Assembly: GCA_964564695.1 (NCBI GenBank)
Contig: CAZMCC010000025.1
Span: forward strand, 1 to 40,876
From: CAZMCC01 sp964564695
GTDB lineage: Bacteria; Planctomycetota; Phycisphaerae; Phycisphaerales; UBA1924
Length of the DNA stretch: 40,876 nt
Direction of reading: 5' to 3'
Positions 15,352 through 23,136 of the stretch are shown here, piece by piece (the stretch's first letter is position 1; each line of letters begins with the position of its first letter). A program made the translations under genes and the position numbers. The notes under the pieces were generated by a model that was given only the letters and a program-made list of their open reading frames with translations, searched no databases and was not told the DNA's origin.

Positions 15352-16758
15352 TCACACATTCTTCAGCTTGTTCAGCCCGTTCAACGCCGCCACCTTGTAG
15401 CACTCCGCCAGCGTCGGGTAGTTGAACACCGCGTCCACGAAGTAATCCGCCGTCCCGTTGTACGCCATCACGGCCTGTCCAATATGGATCAGCTCCGTCG
15501 CCCCGGTCCCGATCGCGTGCACCCCCATCAGCGCCCGCGACTCCTGGTGGATCAGCAGCTTGAGCATCCCGATGTCGTCCCCCAAGAGCTGCCCGCGGGC
15601 GATCTCCTTGTACTGGGCGATCCCCGCCTCGTACGGGATGTTCTCCTTCGTCAGCTTCTCCTCCGTCCACCCGATCATCGAGATCTCCGGGATGGAGTAG
15701 ATCCCGTACGGCAGCAGCCGGCTCACGTCCCCGACCTTCTCCCCGAACATGTGGCACGCCGCGGCCCGCCCCTGCTCCATGGAGGTGCTCGCGAGGGCCG
15801 GGAACCCGATCACGTCGCCGCACGCGAAGACGCTGGGGACCTCGGTGCGGAAGTGCTCGTCGACCTTGATGCGCCCGCGGTCGTCGGCGCTGAGGCCGGC
15901 CGCGGGGAGATTCAGCGCGTCGGTCGCGCCCTGGCGTCCGACGCAGTACAGCAGGCAGTCGCCGCGGATCGACTTGCCGCTCTCGAGCGTGGCCTCGACC
16001 ACCGCGCCCGACTCGCTCCGCTCGCTCTGGACCTTGTCGACCTTGACGACCTTCTCGCCGGTGCGCAGCGTCACTTCCATGCGCCGCAGGTGATACTGCA
16101 GCGCCTCGCCGATCTCGCCGTCGATGAAGTCGAGCAGGCGCGGCCGCCCCTCGATGAGCGTCACCCGCACACCCATCGCCGCGAGCATCGACGCGTACTC
16201 GGTGCCGATCACCCCGCCCCCGACCACGATCATGCTCCGCGGCAGGTACTGCAGCCGCAGCACCTCGTCGCTCGTGACGATCGTCTCGCCGTCGAAGGGG
16301 ATGCCCTCGGGCTTCGTCGGCGTCGTGCCGACCCCGATGAGAATGTACTTGGCCCGGATCTGCTCGTCGCCGTTCGCCCCGCGCACCACCACGGTGTTCG
16401 CGTCAACGAACGATCCCGTCCCGCGCAGGATGTCGACGCGGTTGGACCGGAAGTGCCCGCGCACCAGGTCCACCTCCGCCTTGATCACGCGGTTGCAGTA
16501 CTCCACGAGCTGGTTGAGCTGCCCGGCACGGCTCGTCAACGCCGCCGCCGCCTCCGGAATGTGCTGCGTCGCCGCCAGCAGCGCCAGCACCGCCTCGCGC
16601 AGCGCCTTGCTCGGGATCGTGCCCGTGTTGATCGCCACGCCGCCGACGACGTCCATCTTCTCGATGACGCAGACGCTCTTGCCGAGCTTGGCGGCCTGGA
16701 TGGCGGCCTTCTGCCCGCCCGGTCCCGATCCGATCACGCAGAGGTCGACTTCGCGCAT
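15352..16758 (-). CDS. sthA: Soluble (Si-specific) NAD(P)+ transhydrogenase
   Basis: 468 residues, close to E. coli SthA. A flavoprotein that passes hydride between NADPH and NADH. FAD-binding VIGSGPGGQKAA (N-terminus), NAD-binding IVVGGGVIGTEYASM (mid), VFACGDVIGFPALAS, and the C-terminal dimer domain. Where lipoamide dehydrogenase has the redox pair CxxxxC, this protein has GGVAINTGTIPSKALREAV, without cysteines, as expected for SthA. The ATG at 16758 is chosen: GGAG lies 9-12 nt upstream and the frame-extending TTG at 16809 lacks support. Divergent from alaS across a repeat-filled gap; a co-directional holB follows after a CCGAGCC element. Confidence 0.92.
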   Translation of the reverse strand: MREVDLCVIGSGPGGQKAAIQAAKLGKSVCVIEKMDVVGGVAINTGTIPSKALREAVLALLAATQHIPEAAAALTSRAGQLNQLVEYCNRVIKAEVDLVRGHFRSNRVDILRGTGSFVDANTVVVRGANGDEQIRAKYILIGVGTTPTKPEGIPFDGETIVTSDEVLRLQYLPRSMIVVGGGVIGTEYASMLAAMGVRVTLIEGRPRLLDFIDGEIGEALQYHLRRMEVTLRTGEKVVKVDKVQSERSESGAVVEATLESGKSIRGDCLLYCVGRQGATDALNLPAAGLSADDRGRIKVDEHFRTEVPSVFACGDVIGFPALASTSMEQGRAAACHMFGEKVGDVSRLLPYGIYSIPEISMIGWTEEKLTKENIPYEAGIAQYKEIARGQLLGDDIGMLKLLIHQESRALMGVHAIGTGATELIHIGQAVMAYNGTADYFVDAVFNYPTLAECYKVAALNGLNKLKNV

Positions 16759-16837
16759 GGGGGCAGCTCCGAACCGGAGGTTAAACCGGCCGGTGAGGTT
16801 ATCGGGCAAATTGGGCCGGGAGTTCAGTGGCCGCGCC

Positions 16838-16919
16838 GGGTGCCACTACCGGCCGCTCTGGGCCGGTAGTGCTTCTCGCCCGTTTGGCACTACCGGCCGA
16901 AGCGGCCGGTAGTGGCACC
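16838..16919. repeat. Paired GCTYTG-loop hairpins, stem class B, between divergent sthA and alaS
   Basis: First hairpin 16844-16871: CACTACCGGCC, loop GCTCTG, complement. Second 16888-16914: the same stem in opposite orientation with a 3-5 nt loop. Head GGGTGCC on the left is mirrored by GGCACC on the right, so the pair is a 82-bp inverted unit like the paired REP units of enterobacteria. It sits in a divergent, not a convergent, gap, so termination cannot be its only role. Confidence 0.88.
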
Positions 16920-16947
16920 TCGCGTTCGCCGGCGTGCCCCCCCTCCT

Positions 16948-16953
16948 TATACT
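16948..16953 (+). promoter_or_regulatory. Probable -10 element for alaS
   Basis: TATACT is the closest match to a bacterial -10 box in this gap. It would give a leader of about 35-40 nt before the ATG at 16995. No convincing -35 is visible. Confidence 0.45.
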
Positions 16954-16994
16954 ACCGCCCGAATCCCGCACCTCTCCCTCGGAACAGCACCTTC

Positions 16995-19943
16995 ATGACC
17001 CTCACCAGCGACCAAGTCCGCCGAGCGTTCATCGAGTTCTTCAAGCGCAAGCCCGCCCCCCCCGCGGGCGGCGCCGGGGGCGTGGGGGGCCACACCTTCG
17101 TCCCCAGCTCCCCCGTCGTCCCCCACGACGACCCGACGCTGCTCTTCACCAACGCGGGCATGAACCAGTTCAAGCCCATCTTCCTCGGGACCGTCGCCCC
17201 GGGAAGCCCCCTCGCCACCCTCAAGCGGGCCGTCAACAGCCAGAAGTGCATCCGCGCCGGCGGCAAGCACAACGACCTCGAGGACGTCGGCAAGGACACC
17301 TATCACCACACCTTCTTCGAGATGCTCGGCAACTGGTCCTTCGGCGACTACTTCAAGGCCGAGTCCATCGCCTGGGGCGTCGAGCTGCTCACCAAGGCCT
17401 TCGGCATCTCCCCCGACCGCCTCTACGCAACCTACTTCCGCGGCGAGCCCGCCCAGGGCCTCGAGCCCGACCTCGAAGCCCGCGACCTCTGGCTCAACTT
17501 CCTCCCCAAGGACCACGTCCTGCCGGGAAACATGAAGGACAACTTCTGGGAGATGGGCGAGACCGGCCCCTGCGGGCCGTGCTCCGAGATCCACTTCGAC
17601 CGCATCGGTGGTGGGGGTGGGCGGAACGCGGCGTCGCTCGTCAACACCGGCGACCCCAACGTTCTCGAGATCTGGAACCACGTTTTCATCCAGTTTAACC
17701 GCGAGGACGACAAGTCGCTCAAGCTGCTCCCCGCCAAGCACGTCGACACCGGCATGGGCTTCGAGCGCCTGCTCAGCGTGCTCCAGAACAAGACGAGCAA
17801 CTACGACACCGACCTCTTCATGCCGATCTTCGGCAAGATCGAGCTGCTCGTGCAGGGCCGCCACCAGTACCACGGGCGCCTCGGCGCCGCCGACAAGCAC
17901 AACACCGACACCGCCTTCCGCGTCATCGCCGACCACATCCGCACCCTCACCTTCGCGATCACCGACGGCGGCGTCCCCAGCAACGAAGGCCGCGGCTACG
18001 TGCTGCGCCGCATCCTCCGCCGCGCGGTCCGCTATGGGCGCCAGGTTCTCGAAGCCAAGCCCGGCTTCTTCCGCGAGCTCGTCCCCGTCGTCGTCGAGAA
18101 GATGGGCCACGCCTTCCCCGAGCTCGAGAGGAACCCGCAGCGCGTCATCGACATCATCAAGGAAGAGGAAGACAGCTTCGGCCGCACCTGGGACCGCGGC
18201 GTCAAGCTCTTCGACGAGGCCGCCGCCACCGCCGTCGCCCGCGCCACCGTCGAGAAGACCAAGGCCGCCATCTCCGCCGACGACACGTTCAAGCTCTACG
18301 ACACCTACGGCTTCCCCTCCGACCTCACCCGCCTCATGGCCGAGGAACGCGGCATCAGCGTCGACGTCGAGGGCTACGACCGCCTCATGGAGCAGGCCAA
18401 GGACAAGGCCCGCTCCGCGAGCAAGTTCGCCGTCGCCGGCGCCGAGCTCGAGCTCAAGGGTGAAGAGACCGCCCGCCTCATGCGATTGGGCGTCCAGCCC
18501 ACCGACGACATCGACAAGTTCCACGGGCGCGACATCCGCGCCCGCGTCCGCGCCATCTGGAACGGCGAGAACTTTGACGAGCTCGCCAAGGCCAGCGGCA
18601 AGCCCGTCCCCGTCGCCGTCATCCTCGACAAGTCCAACCACTACGCCGAGATGGGCGGCCAGGTCGGCGACCACGGGCGGATCCTCGTCATGCGCGAGGC
18701 CGGCCCCGACGACGACACCCGCGGCGGCGGCGAGTTCCGCATCGAAGACACCCGCGTCTGCGCCGGCTACGTGCTCCACGTCGGCGTCGTCATCCGCGGC
18801 GAGCTCCGCGTCAACGACGACGTCCAGCTCGCCGTCGACAAGCACCGGCGCACCAGCGTCGCCGGCAACCACACCGCCACGCACCTGCTCAACCTCGCGC
18901 TCCGCCAGCACCTGGGCGACGCCGTCGACCAGAAGGGCTCGCTCGTCGCCCCCGACCGCTTCCGCTTCGACTTCACCTTCAACCGCCCCGTCACCCCCGA
19001 AGAGCTCGCCAAGATCGAGCACGACGTGCGCAAGCACCTCCTCGCCGACCTCCCCGTGTACGCCGAAACCGCGCCCCTCTACGTCGCCAAGCAGATCAAC
19101 GGCGTCCGCGCCGTCTTCGGCGAGACGTACCCCGACCCCGTCCGCGTCGTCTCCATCGGCAACCCCGTCGCCGACCTGCTCGGCGACGGCGCGGCCCAGC
19201 TCTGGCACGACTTCTCCGTCGAGTTCTGCGGCGGCACGCACGTCGGCTCCACCAAGGAAATCGGCGGCTTCGCGATCATCAGCGAAGAGGGCATCGCCAA
19301 GGGCGTGCGCCGCATCAGCGCCGTCACCGGCGTCGCCGCCAAGGCCGCCGACGCCGCGGCCGACAACCTCGCCACGCGCGTGCGCCAGGCCGAGCACCTC
19401 GCCGACGAGGCGCTCGCGAACGAATCGGGCGAGATCGTCAAGGAGCTCGAGCAGCTCACGATCCCCTCGGCCCGCAAGCACCAGATCCGCACGATGCTCG
19501 CCGGGCTCCAGGACCGCGTGAAGGCGGCCCAGAAGAAGGTCGCGGCCCAGAAGGCCGCCCAGGCCGCGTCGTTCGCGCGCGACATCGCCCAGTCGGCGAT
19601 CGCGTCGAACGAGCGGGTCATCGTCACGACCGTGGAGACCGGTTCGGACAAGGCCGCGCTCCAGGCCGCCGTCGCCACCCTCGCGCAGCTCTGCCCGAAG
19701 GCCGCAGTCATGCTCATCGCGCCCGACCACGACGACAACAAGGCGTCGCTGTTCGCGGCCGTCCCCGCCGAGCTCGTCGCCAAGGGCCTCAAGGCCGGCG
19801 ACTGGATCCGCGAGGCGTCCGCCGTCCTCGGCGGCAAGGGCGGCGGCAAGCCCGACAGCGCCAGCGGCGGCGGCTCCGACCTCACCAAGCTCAAGGAAGC
19901 CATCGCCGCGGCCCGCCTGTGGGCCAACAAGAAGGTTCTTTGA
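16995..19943 (+). CDS. alaS: Alanyl-tRNA synthetase
   Basis: 982 residues. Charges tRNA-Ala. Class II catalytic core (TLLFTNAGMNQFKPIF; HHTFFEMLGNWSFGDYF; GYVLRRILRRAVRYG), editing domain with the zinc/catalytic motifs HTATHLLN and CGGTHVG, and a C-Ala domain ending GGKGGGKPDSASGGGSD. It is about 100 residues longer than the E. coli enzyme. Blocks such as CIRAGGKHNDLEDVGKDTYHHT, GLEPDLEA, LPGNMKDNFWEMG and DPNVLEIWN resemble, from memory, eukaryotic cytosolic and Bacteroidetes AlaRS more than the E. coli type. A Gly/Pro insertion (PPAGGAGGVGG) lies near residue 22. The frame is open to 16827 through repeat DNA; ATG 16995 begins the conserved core. No clear Shine-Dalgarno. Confidence 0.96.
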   Translation: MTLTSDQVRRAFIEFFKRKPAPPAGGAGGVGGHTFVPSSPVVPHDDPTLLFTNAGMNQFKPIFLGTVAPGSPLATLKRAVNSQKCIRAGGKHNDLEDVGKDTYHHTFFEMLGNWSFGDYFKAESIAWGVELLTKAFGISPDRLYATYFRGEPAQGLEPDLEARDLWLNFLPKDHVLPGNMKDNFWEMGETGPCGPCSEIHFDRIGGGGGRNAASLVNTGDPNVLEIWNHVFIQFNREDDKSLKLLPAKHVDTGMGFERLLSVLQNKTSNYDTDLFMPIFGKIELLVQGRHQYHGRLGAADKHNTDTAFRVIADHIRTLTFAITDGGVPSNEGRGYVLRRILRRAVRYGRQVLEAKPGFFRELVPVVVEKMGHAFPELERNPQRVIDIIKEEEDSFGRTWDRGVKLFDEAAATAVARATVEKTKAAISADDTFKLYDTYGFPSDLTRLMAEERGISVDVEGYDRLMEQAKDKARSASKFAVAGAELELKGEETARLMRLGVQPTDDIDKFHGRDIRARVRAIWNGENFDELAKASGKPVPVAVILDKSNHYAEMGGQVGDHGRILVMREAGPDDDTRGGGEFRIEDTRVCAGYVLHVGVVIRGELRVNDDVQLAVDKHRRTSVAGNHTATHLLNLALRQHLGDAVDQKGSLVAPDRFRFDFTFNRPVTPEELAKIEHDVRKHLLADLPVYAETAPLYVAKQINGVRAVFGETYPDPVRVVSIGNPVADLLGDGAAQLWHDFSVEFCGGTHVGSTKEIGGFAIISEEGIAKGVRRISAVTGVAAKAADAAADNLATRVRQAEHLADEALANESGEIVKELEQLTIPSARKHQIRTMLAGLQDRVKAAQKKVAAQKAAQAASFARDIAQSAIASNERVIVTTVETGSDKAALQAAVATLAQLCPKAAVMLIAPDHDDNKASLFAAVPAELVAKGLKAGDWIREASAVLGGKGGGKPDSASGGGSDLTKLKEAIAAARLWANKKVL

Positions 19944-19952
19944 GTGGGGTGC

Positions 19953-19988
19953 GGGTGCCACTACCGGCGGCTTTGAGCCGGTAGTGTT
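19953..19988. repeat. GCTYTG-loop hairpin, stem class B, between alaS and atpZ
   Basis: Head GGGTGCC; CACTACCGGC (19959-19968) pairs with GCCGGTAGTG (19977-19986). The loop is GCTTTG flanked by a G-A mismatch. It is a single hairpin, 10-15 nt after the alaS stop. Confidence 0.85.
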
Positions 19989-20022
19989 CCCCAGACGTCT
20001 TCTGCTCCCGACGGCGATCCCA

Positions 20023-20406
20023 ATGACCCCCATCTCTCCCAACCCCGATCCCTCTCCACACTCCGACCCCCGCCTCGACATCCCCGAGGTCCTCCGCACG
20101 CCCGTGCGCCAGTCGAACATGGACCCGGTCACCGGCGACCCGGCCGCCGCTCACGGCACCGAGTCCACCATCGACGCCGCGGGCATGGGCCGGGCCTGGG
20201 CGATCGCGCTCGACTTCGTCTTTTCGGTGCTCGCCGGAGCCCTGATCGGCTACCTGATCGATCGCTGGCAGGGGTGGCTGCCCATTGGCACCCTGGTCGG
20301 GCTTGTCTTCGGGTTTATCTCCGGGTTCATCCGCATCATCCGTGCGACGCAGCGCCAGGAGCGTCAGGAACGCCTCGAGCGCGAACGCCGGACCCCGAAG
20401 CGCTAG
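20023..20406 (+). CDS. atpZ: AtpZ/AtpI-like F0F1 ATP synthase accessory protein
   Basis: 127 residues. An 80-residue hydrophilic N-terminal part rich in Pro, Asp and Ser precedes two transmembrane helices: AWAIALDFVFSVLAGALIGYLI and GTLVGLVFGFISGFIRII, separated by DRWQGWLP. This two-helix layout, with LIGYLIDRW and GFISGFIRI, is that of the small ATPase gene 1 family at the front of atp operons, thought to help assembly or Mg2+ supply. The N-terminal part is unusually long. The start at 20023 is the first ATG after the alaS hairpin; no Shine-Dalgarno is evident, so the exact start is uncertain. A 169-bp gap precedes the next gene. Confidence 0.78.
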   Translation: MTPISPNPDPSPHSDPRLDIPEVLRTPVRQSNMDPVTGDPAAAHGTESTIDAAGMGRAWAIALDFVFSVLAGALIGYLIDRWQGWLPIGTLVGLVFGFISGFIRIIRATQRQERQERLERERRTPKR

Positions 20407-20575
20407 AGCCCTTCCAAATCCAGTAAACCGCCCCGTGACGGCCGATGGCGGAGACTCTGGCCGGCCTATGGGATATCCTTCGGCCCCTTCAGCGGTCGTA
20501 ATCCGGCAGGTGTGCCGTCGCAGGGCCCTGAACCCGGGAAGACTGCTCGATTTTGACCCCCCCGCCGGAGCGGAA

Positions 20576-21022
20576 GTGAACGATTCTCCCACCTCCTCGA
20601 CGCCGCACTTCCCCAAGGGGCGGTACGCCGCGCTCATGGCGCCGGCCTGCGCGGCCGCGGCGGTCGGAGCATGGCTGGTCGCACGGATGATGGGCGGCGA
20701 CACCTCGACCCAGACGCTCGCGGCCGCGTGCGTGGCTGCCGCGTCTGTCGTGACCTTCCTGCCCGCGCTGCTCGCGGGCAACACCAGGGGCGGCGGAACG
20801 AACTTCGGGGTCCTCGTGCTCGCGGCGTCGATGTCGCGCACGCTCATGCTGCTGGTGCTCGCCCTGGTCATGAGCGAGACCCGCGAGCTGGCAAGTCGCC
20901 CGTTCTGGATCGGCATCCTGGCGGGCGGTGGGTTGGTGTTGATCGTCGAGTCGTCGCTGGCCGTGATGTTCCTGGCCCGCCTGGAAAGACAACGAACCGC
21001 GGACCCCGTGGCCCGCTCTTAA
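20576..21022 (+). CDS. atpI: ATP synthase subunit I (AtpI family)
   Basis: 148 residues with four hydrophobic segments: AALMAPACAAAAVGAWLVA, LAAACVAAASVVTFLPALL, VLVLAASMSRTLMLLVLAL and IGILAGGGLVLIVESSLAV. The size, helix count and position immediately before atpB fit AtpI, a chaperone-like protein for c-ring assembly. Starts at GTG 20576, with GGAG about 6-9 nt upstream. The open frame extends back to 20285, overlapping atpZ, but without membrane or family features. 21 nt separate it from atpB. Assignment rests on position and topology rather than a sharp motif. Confidence 0.75.
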   Translation: MNDSPTSSTPHFPKGRYAALMAPACAAAAVGAWLVARMMGGDTSTQTLAAACVAAASVVTFLPALLAGNTRGGGTNFGVLVLAASMSRTLMLLVLALVMSETRELASRPFWIGILAGGGLVLIVESSLAVMFLARLERQRTADPVARS

Positions 21023-21043
21023 GGAAACGGAGCACGCCAGAGC

Positions 21044-21976
21044 ATGCTCAGTCAGTTCATCACTACGCTCGCCGCCTCCGACCCGAGCCAGCACGTTTTC
21101 AACCATCCGTTCATCAAGAACGAGAACGGGCTGTGGCTGTGGTCGGGAAACATGGGCAACCTCGTGCTCAGCGGCCTGATCCTGTGCCTCGGCGGGCTGT
21201 GGTTCGCCTCGAAGGTGCGGACCGGCCCCGCCTCTGAGGGCACGTCGCGGTTCACCACCAACAACCGGTTCGCGCACATGATCGAGGTCATCTGCGTCTA
21301 TCTCCGCGAGGAAATCGCCCGCCCGCTGCTCAAGGACCGCACCGACAAGCTGATGCCCGTCCTGTGGACGATCTTCTTCTTCGTCCTCGTCAACAACCTG
21401 CTGGGCCTGATCCCGATCATGGACCTGCTCCACGTCATCTACAAGCCATGGCGCGAGGCCCACATCACCCCCGTCGGCGGCACCGCCACGCAGAACATCT
21501 GGGTGACCGGCGCCCTCGCCCTCATCGCCGGCGTCCTGTTCAACGTCGCGGCCCTCAAGCGCCTCGGCCCCGGCGGCTTCCTCAAGCACCTCACCGCCGA
21601 CTCGCCCTGGTACGTCTGGCCCGTGATCTTCCCCATCGAGCTCGCCGGCCAGCTCCTCATCAAGCCGGGCGCGCTCATGATCCGTTTGTTCGCGAACATG
21701 ACCGGCGGCCACGTCCTTCTCGCGGCCCTCTTCCTCTTCGTCGCCCAGGTCTGGGGCAAGGCCCTCTACCTCCAGGCCCCCATCACCCTGCTCTCGGGCC
21801 TCGGGGCCGTCATGATCAACTTCCTGGAGCTCTTCGTCTCGTTCCTCCAGGCGTTCATCTTCATGTTCCTCACCACCCTGTTCATCTCCCTCATGGATCA
21901 CCACGACGAGCATGGTCACGAGCACGAGCACGACCATGCCCACGGCCACGAGCACGCCACTGCACAGCATGCGTGA
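21044..21976 (+). CDS. atpB: F0F1 ATP synthase subunit a
   Basis: 310 residues; the stator half-channel subunit. Family features: LWTIFFFVLVNNLLGLIP, IFPIELAGQLL with Glu199, and RLFANMTGGH with the essential Arg214 facing the c-ring. Followed by LLSGLGAVMINFLELFVSFLQAFIFMFLTTLFISL. Unusual: the last 26 residues (285-310) contain 11 His alternating with acidic residues, with no counterpart in model F0 a subunits. Second membrane gene of the atp cluster, followed by atpE after 86 nt. The cluster order atpZ-I-B-E-F-H matches the F0/stalk half of standard operons. Confidence 0.95.
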   Translation: MLSQFITTLAASDPSQHVFNHPFIKNENGLWLWSGNMGNLVLSGLILCLGGLWFASKVRTGPASEGTSRFTTNNRFAHMIEVICVYLREEIARPLLKDRTDKLMPVLWTIFFFVLVNNLLGLIPIMDLLHVIYKPWREAHITPVGGTATQNIWVTGALALIAGVLFNVAALKRLGPGGFLKHLTADSPWYVWPVIFPIELAGQLLIKPGALMIRLFANMTGGHVLLAALFLFVAQVWGKALYLQAPITLLSGLGAVMINFLELFVSFLQAFIFMFLTTLFISLMDHHDEHGHEHEHDHAHGHEHATAQHA

Positions 21977-22062
21977 ATAACGGGCCATTCGCACGCCCAC
22001 GTCTCACACCCCCCGCCGTGCGTGCCGGCACTCGTGCAAGTTCAGACAAAGGAATCGCAGAA

Positions 22063-22392
22063 ATGACCACCAAGAAGCTGTTGAAGTCCTGCCTCGTCGG
22101 CGCTGCCGCCCTCGCCCTGATCCCGGCCGCGGCCCTCGCCGCCCACCCGGCCGCCCCCGCGGGCGCCGCCGCCGCCCTCCCGAACGTCGTCAAGGGTCTC
22201 GCCGCCATCGGCGCGGGTCTGGCGGTCATCGGCGGCGGCATCGGCATCGGCCTCGTCGGCAAGGGCGCCGTTGAGTCGATCGCCCGTCAGCCCGAGGCTG
22301 CCGGCAAGATCCAGATCAACATGATCCTCGCCGCCGCCCTCATCGAGGGTGCGACCCTGTTCGCGGTCGTCGTCGGCATGATCGCCGCCTGA
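22063..22392 (+). CDS. atpE: F0F1 ATP synthase subunit c, with signal-like N-terminal extension
   Basis: 109 residues. The rotor proteolipid: hairpin of two helices, GAGLAVIGGGIGIGLVGKGAV and MILAAALIEGATLFAVVVGMI, joined by the polar loop ARQPEAAGKIQ. Glu95 in LIEGATLF is the ion-binding carboxylate. The residues around it lack the Gln/Ser/Thr pattern of Na+ rings, so proton coupling is inferred. The first 35 residues (KKLLKSCLVGAAALALIPAAALAA) look like a cleavable signal peptide, which most c subunits lack. AAAGGAA lies about 8-14 nt before the ATG. Confidence 0.94.
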   Translation: MTTKKLLKSCLVGAAALALIPAAALAAHPAAPAGAAAALPNVVKGLAAIGAGLAVIGGGIGIGLVGKGAVESIARQPEAAGKIQINMILAAALIEGATLFAVVVGMIAA

Positions 22393-22460
22393 GTTACCAG
22401 ATCACACCGTCCCGCGCCGGAAGGCGCGGGGCGGGCTTCCTCAACGCCGGAGATCCAGCC

Positions 22461-23063
22461 ATGACCCGCCGCAGCCGCTTGCTTTCCCCCATCCCCCTCT
22501 TCGCCGCCTTAACCGTGCTGCCCAGCCTCGCCTGGGCGGCCGACGACCACGCGGCCCTCAAGCCCATGCCCAGCGTGGACGAGGGCCTGATCACCGGTAT
22601 CACCGCCCTGGTCGTCTTCGCGATCGTGTTCGCGGTGCTCGCCCTCAAGGTGTGGCCCGTGATCAGCAAGGCCCTCGACGAGCGCGCCGGCAAGATCCGC
22701 AGCGAGATCGAAGCCGCCGAGAAGGCCCAGAAGCAGGCCAAGGCCGCCCTCGAGCAGTACGAGAAGAACCTCGCCGAGGCCCGCGCCGAAGCCCAGAAGA
22801 TGCTCGACAGCGCCCGGGCCCAGCAGCTCGCCATCTCCGCCGACCTCAAGGCCAAGGCCGACACCGAGCTCAACGCGATGCGCGACCGTGCCCGCAAGGA
22901 CATCGACTCCGCCAAGCGGGCCGCCCTCAACGAGATCTACGAGGAGTCCGCCAAGATCGCCACCAGCATCGCGAGCAAGATCCTGCAGCGAGAGGTCACC
23001 CCCGGCGACCAGGCCCGCCTCGTCGAGGAATCCCTCCGCGAGCTCGCCACCGTCCGCAACTGA
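22461..23063 (+). CDS. atpF: F0F1 ATP synthase subunit b
   Basis: 200 residues. The peripheral stalk: a signal-like N-terminus (LFAALTVLPSLAWAADD), one membrane helix (ITALVVFAIVFAVLALKVW), then a long charged helix beginning ALDERAGKIRSEIEAAEKAQKQ that dimerises and binds subunit delta. GGAG lies about 10-13 nt upstream of the ATG. As with subunit c, the signal-like extension before the anchor is longer than in E. coli. atpH follows after 73 nt containing a heptamer array. Confidence 0.94.
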   Translation: MTRRSRLLSPIPLFAALTVLPSLAWAADDHAALKPMPSVDEGLITGITALVVFAIVFAVLALKVWPVISKALDERAGKIRSEIEAAEKAQKQAKAALEQYEKNLAEARAEAQKMLDSARAQQLAISADLKAKADTELNAMRDRARKDIDSAKRAALNEIYEESAKIATSIASKILQREVTPGDQARLVEESLRELATVRN

Positions 23064-23094
23064 TTTCCTGACTTTCGCCTCCACCTTCTGCCTT

Positions 23095-23136
23095 TCCCGA
23101 TCCCTGGTCCCCGGCCCCTGGCCCCTGGTCCCCCCC
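23095..23136. repeat. Seven-base tandem array directly before atpH
   Basis: Units TCCCGAT, CCCTGGT, CCCCGGC, CCCTGGC, CCCTGGT, then CCCCCCC up to the ATG at 23137. Exact 7-nt period. The C-rich strand is the coding strand. There is no Shine-Dalgarno for atpH; the array takes its place. Confidence 0.85.

Noticed and set aside
15258..15359. Start of holB further upstream
   Set aside because: The extra codons are translated repeat DNA (PSLPRKREVL and similar), not protein family sequence.
16759..16809. TTG start of sthA
   Set aside because: ATG 16758 has GGAG at a proper distance and matches the family N-terminus.
16838..16919. Classical GTAG-headed REP (SMAG-type) element
   Set aside because: GTAG is present but lies within the stem, not at the 5' foot of the hairpin; I therefore describe it as REP-like only.
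16947..20132. Long open frame antisense to alaS (over 1000 codons)
   Set aside because: Its composition is Gly/Val/Leu/Asp/Glu-rich, as expected for the reverse strand of a GC-rich gene, with no domain; alaS is unmistakable on the plus strand.
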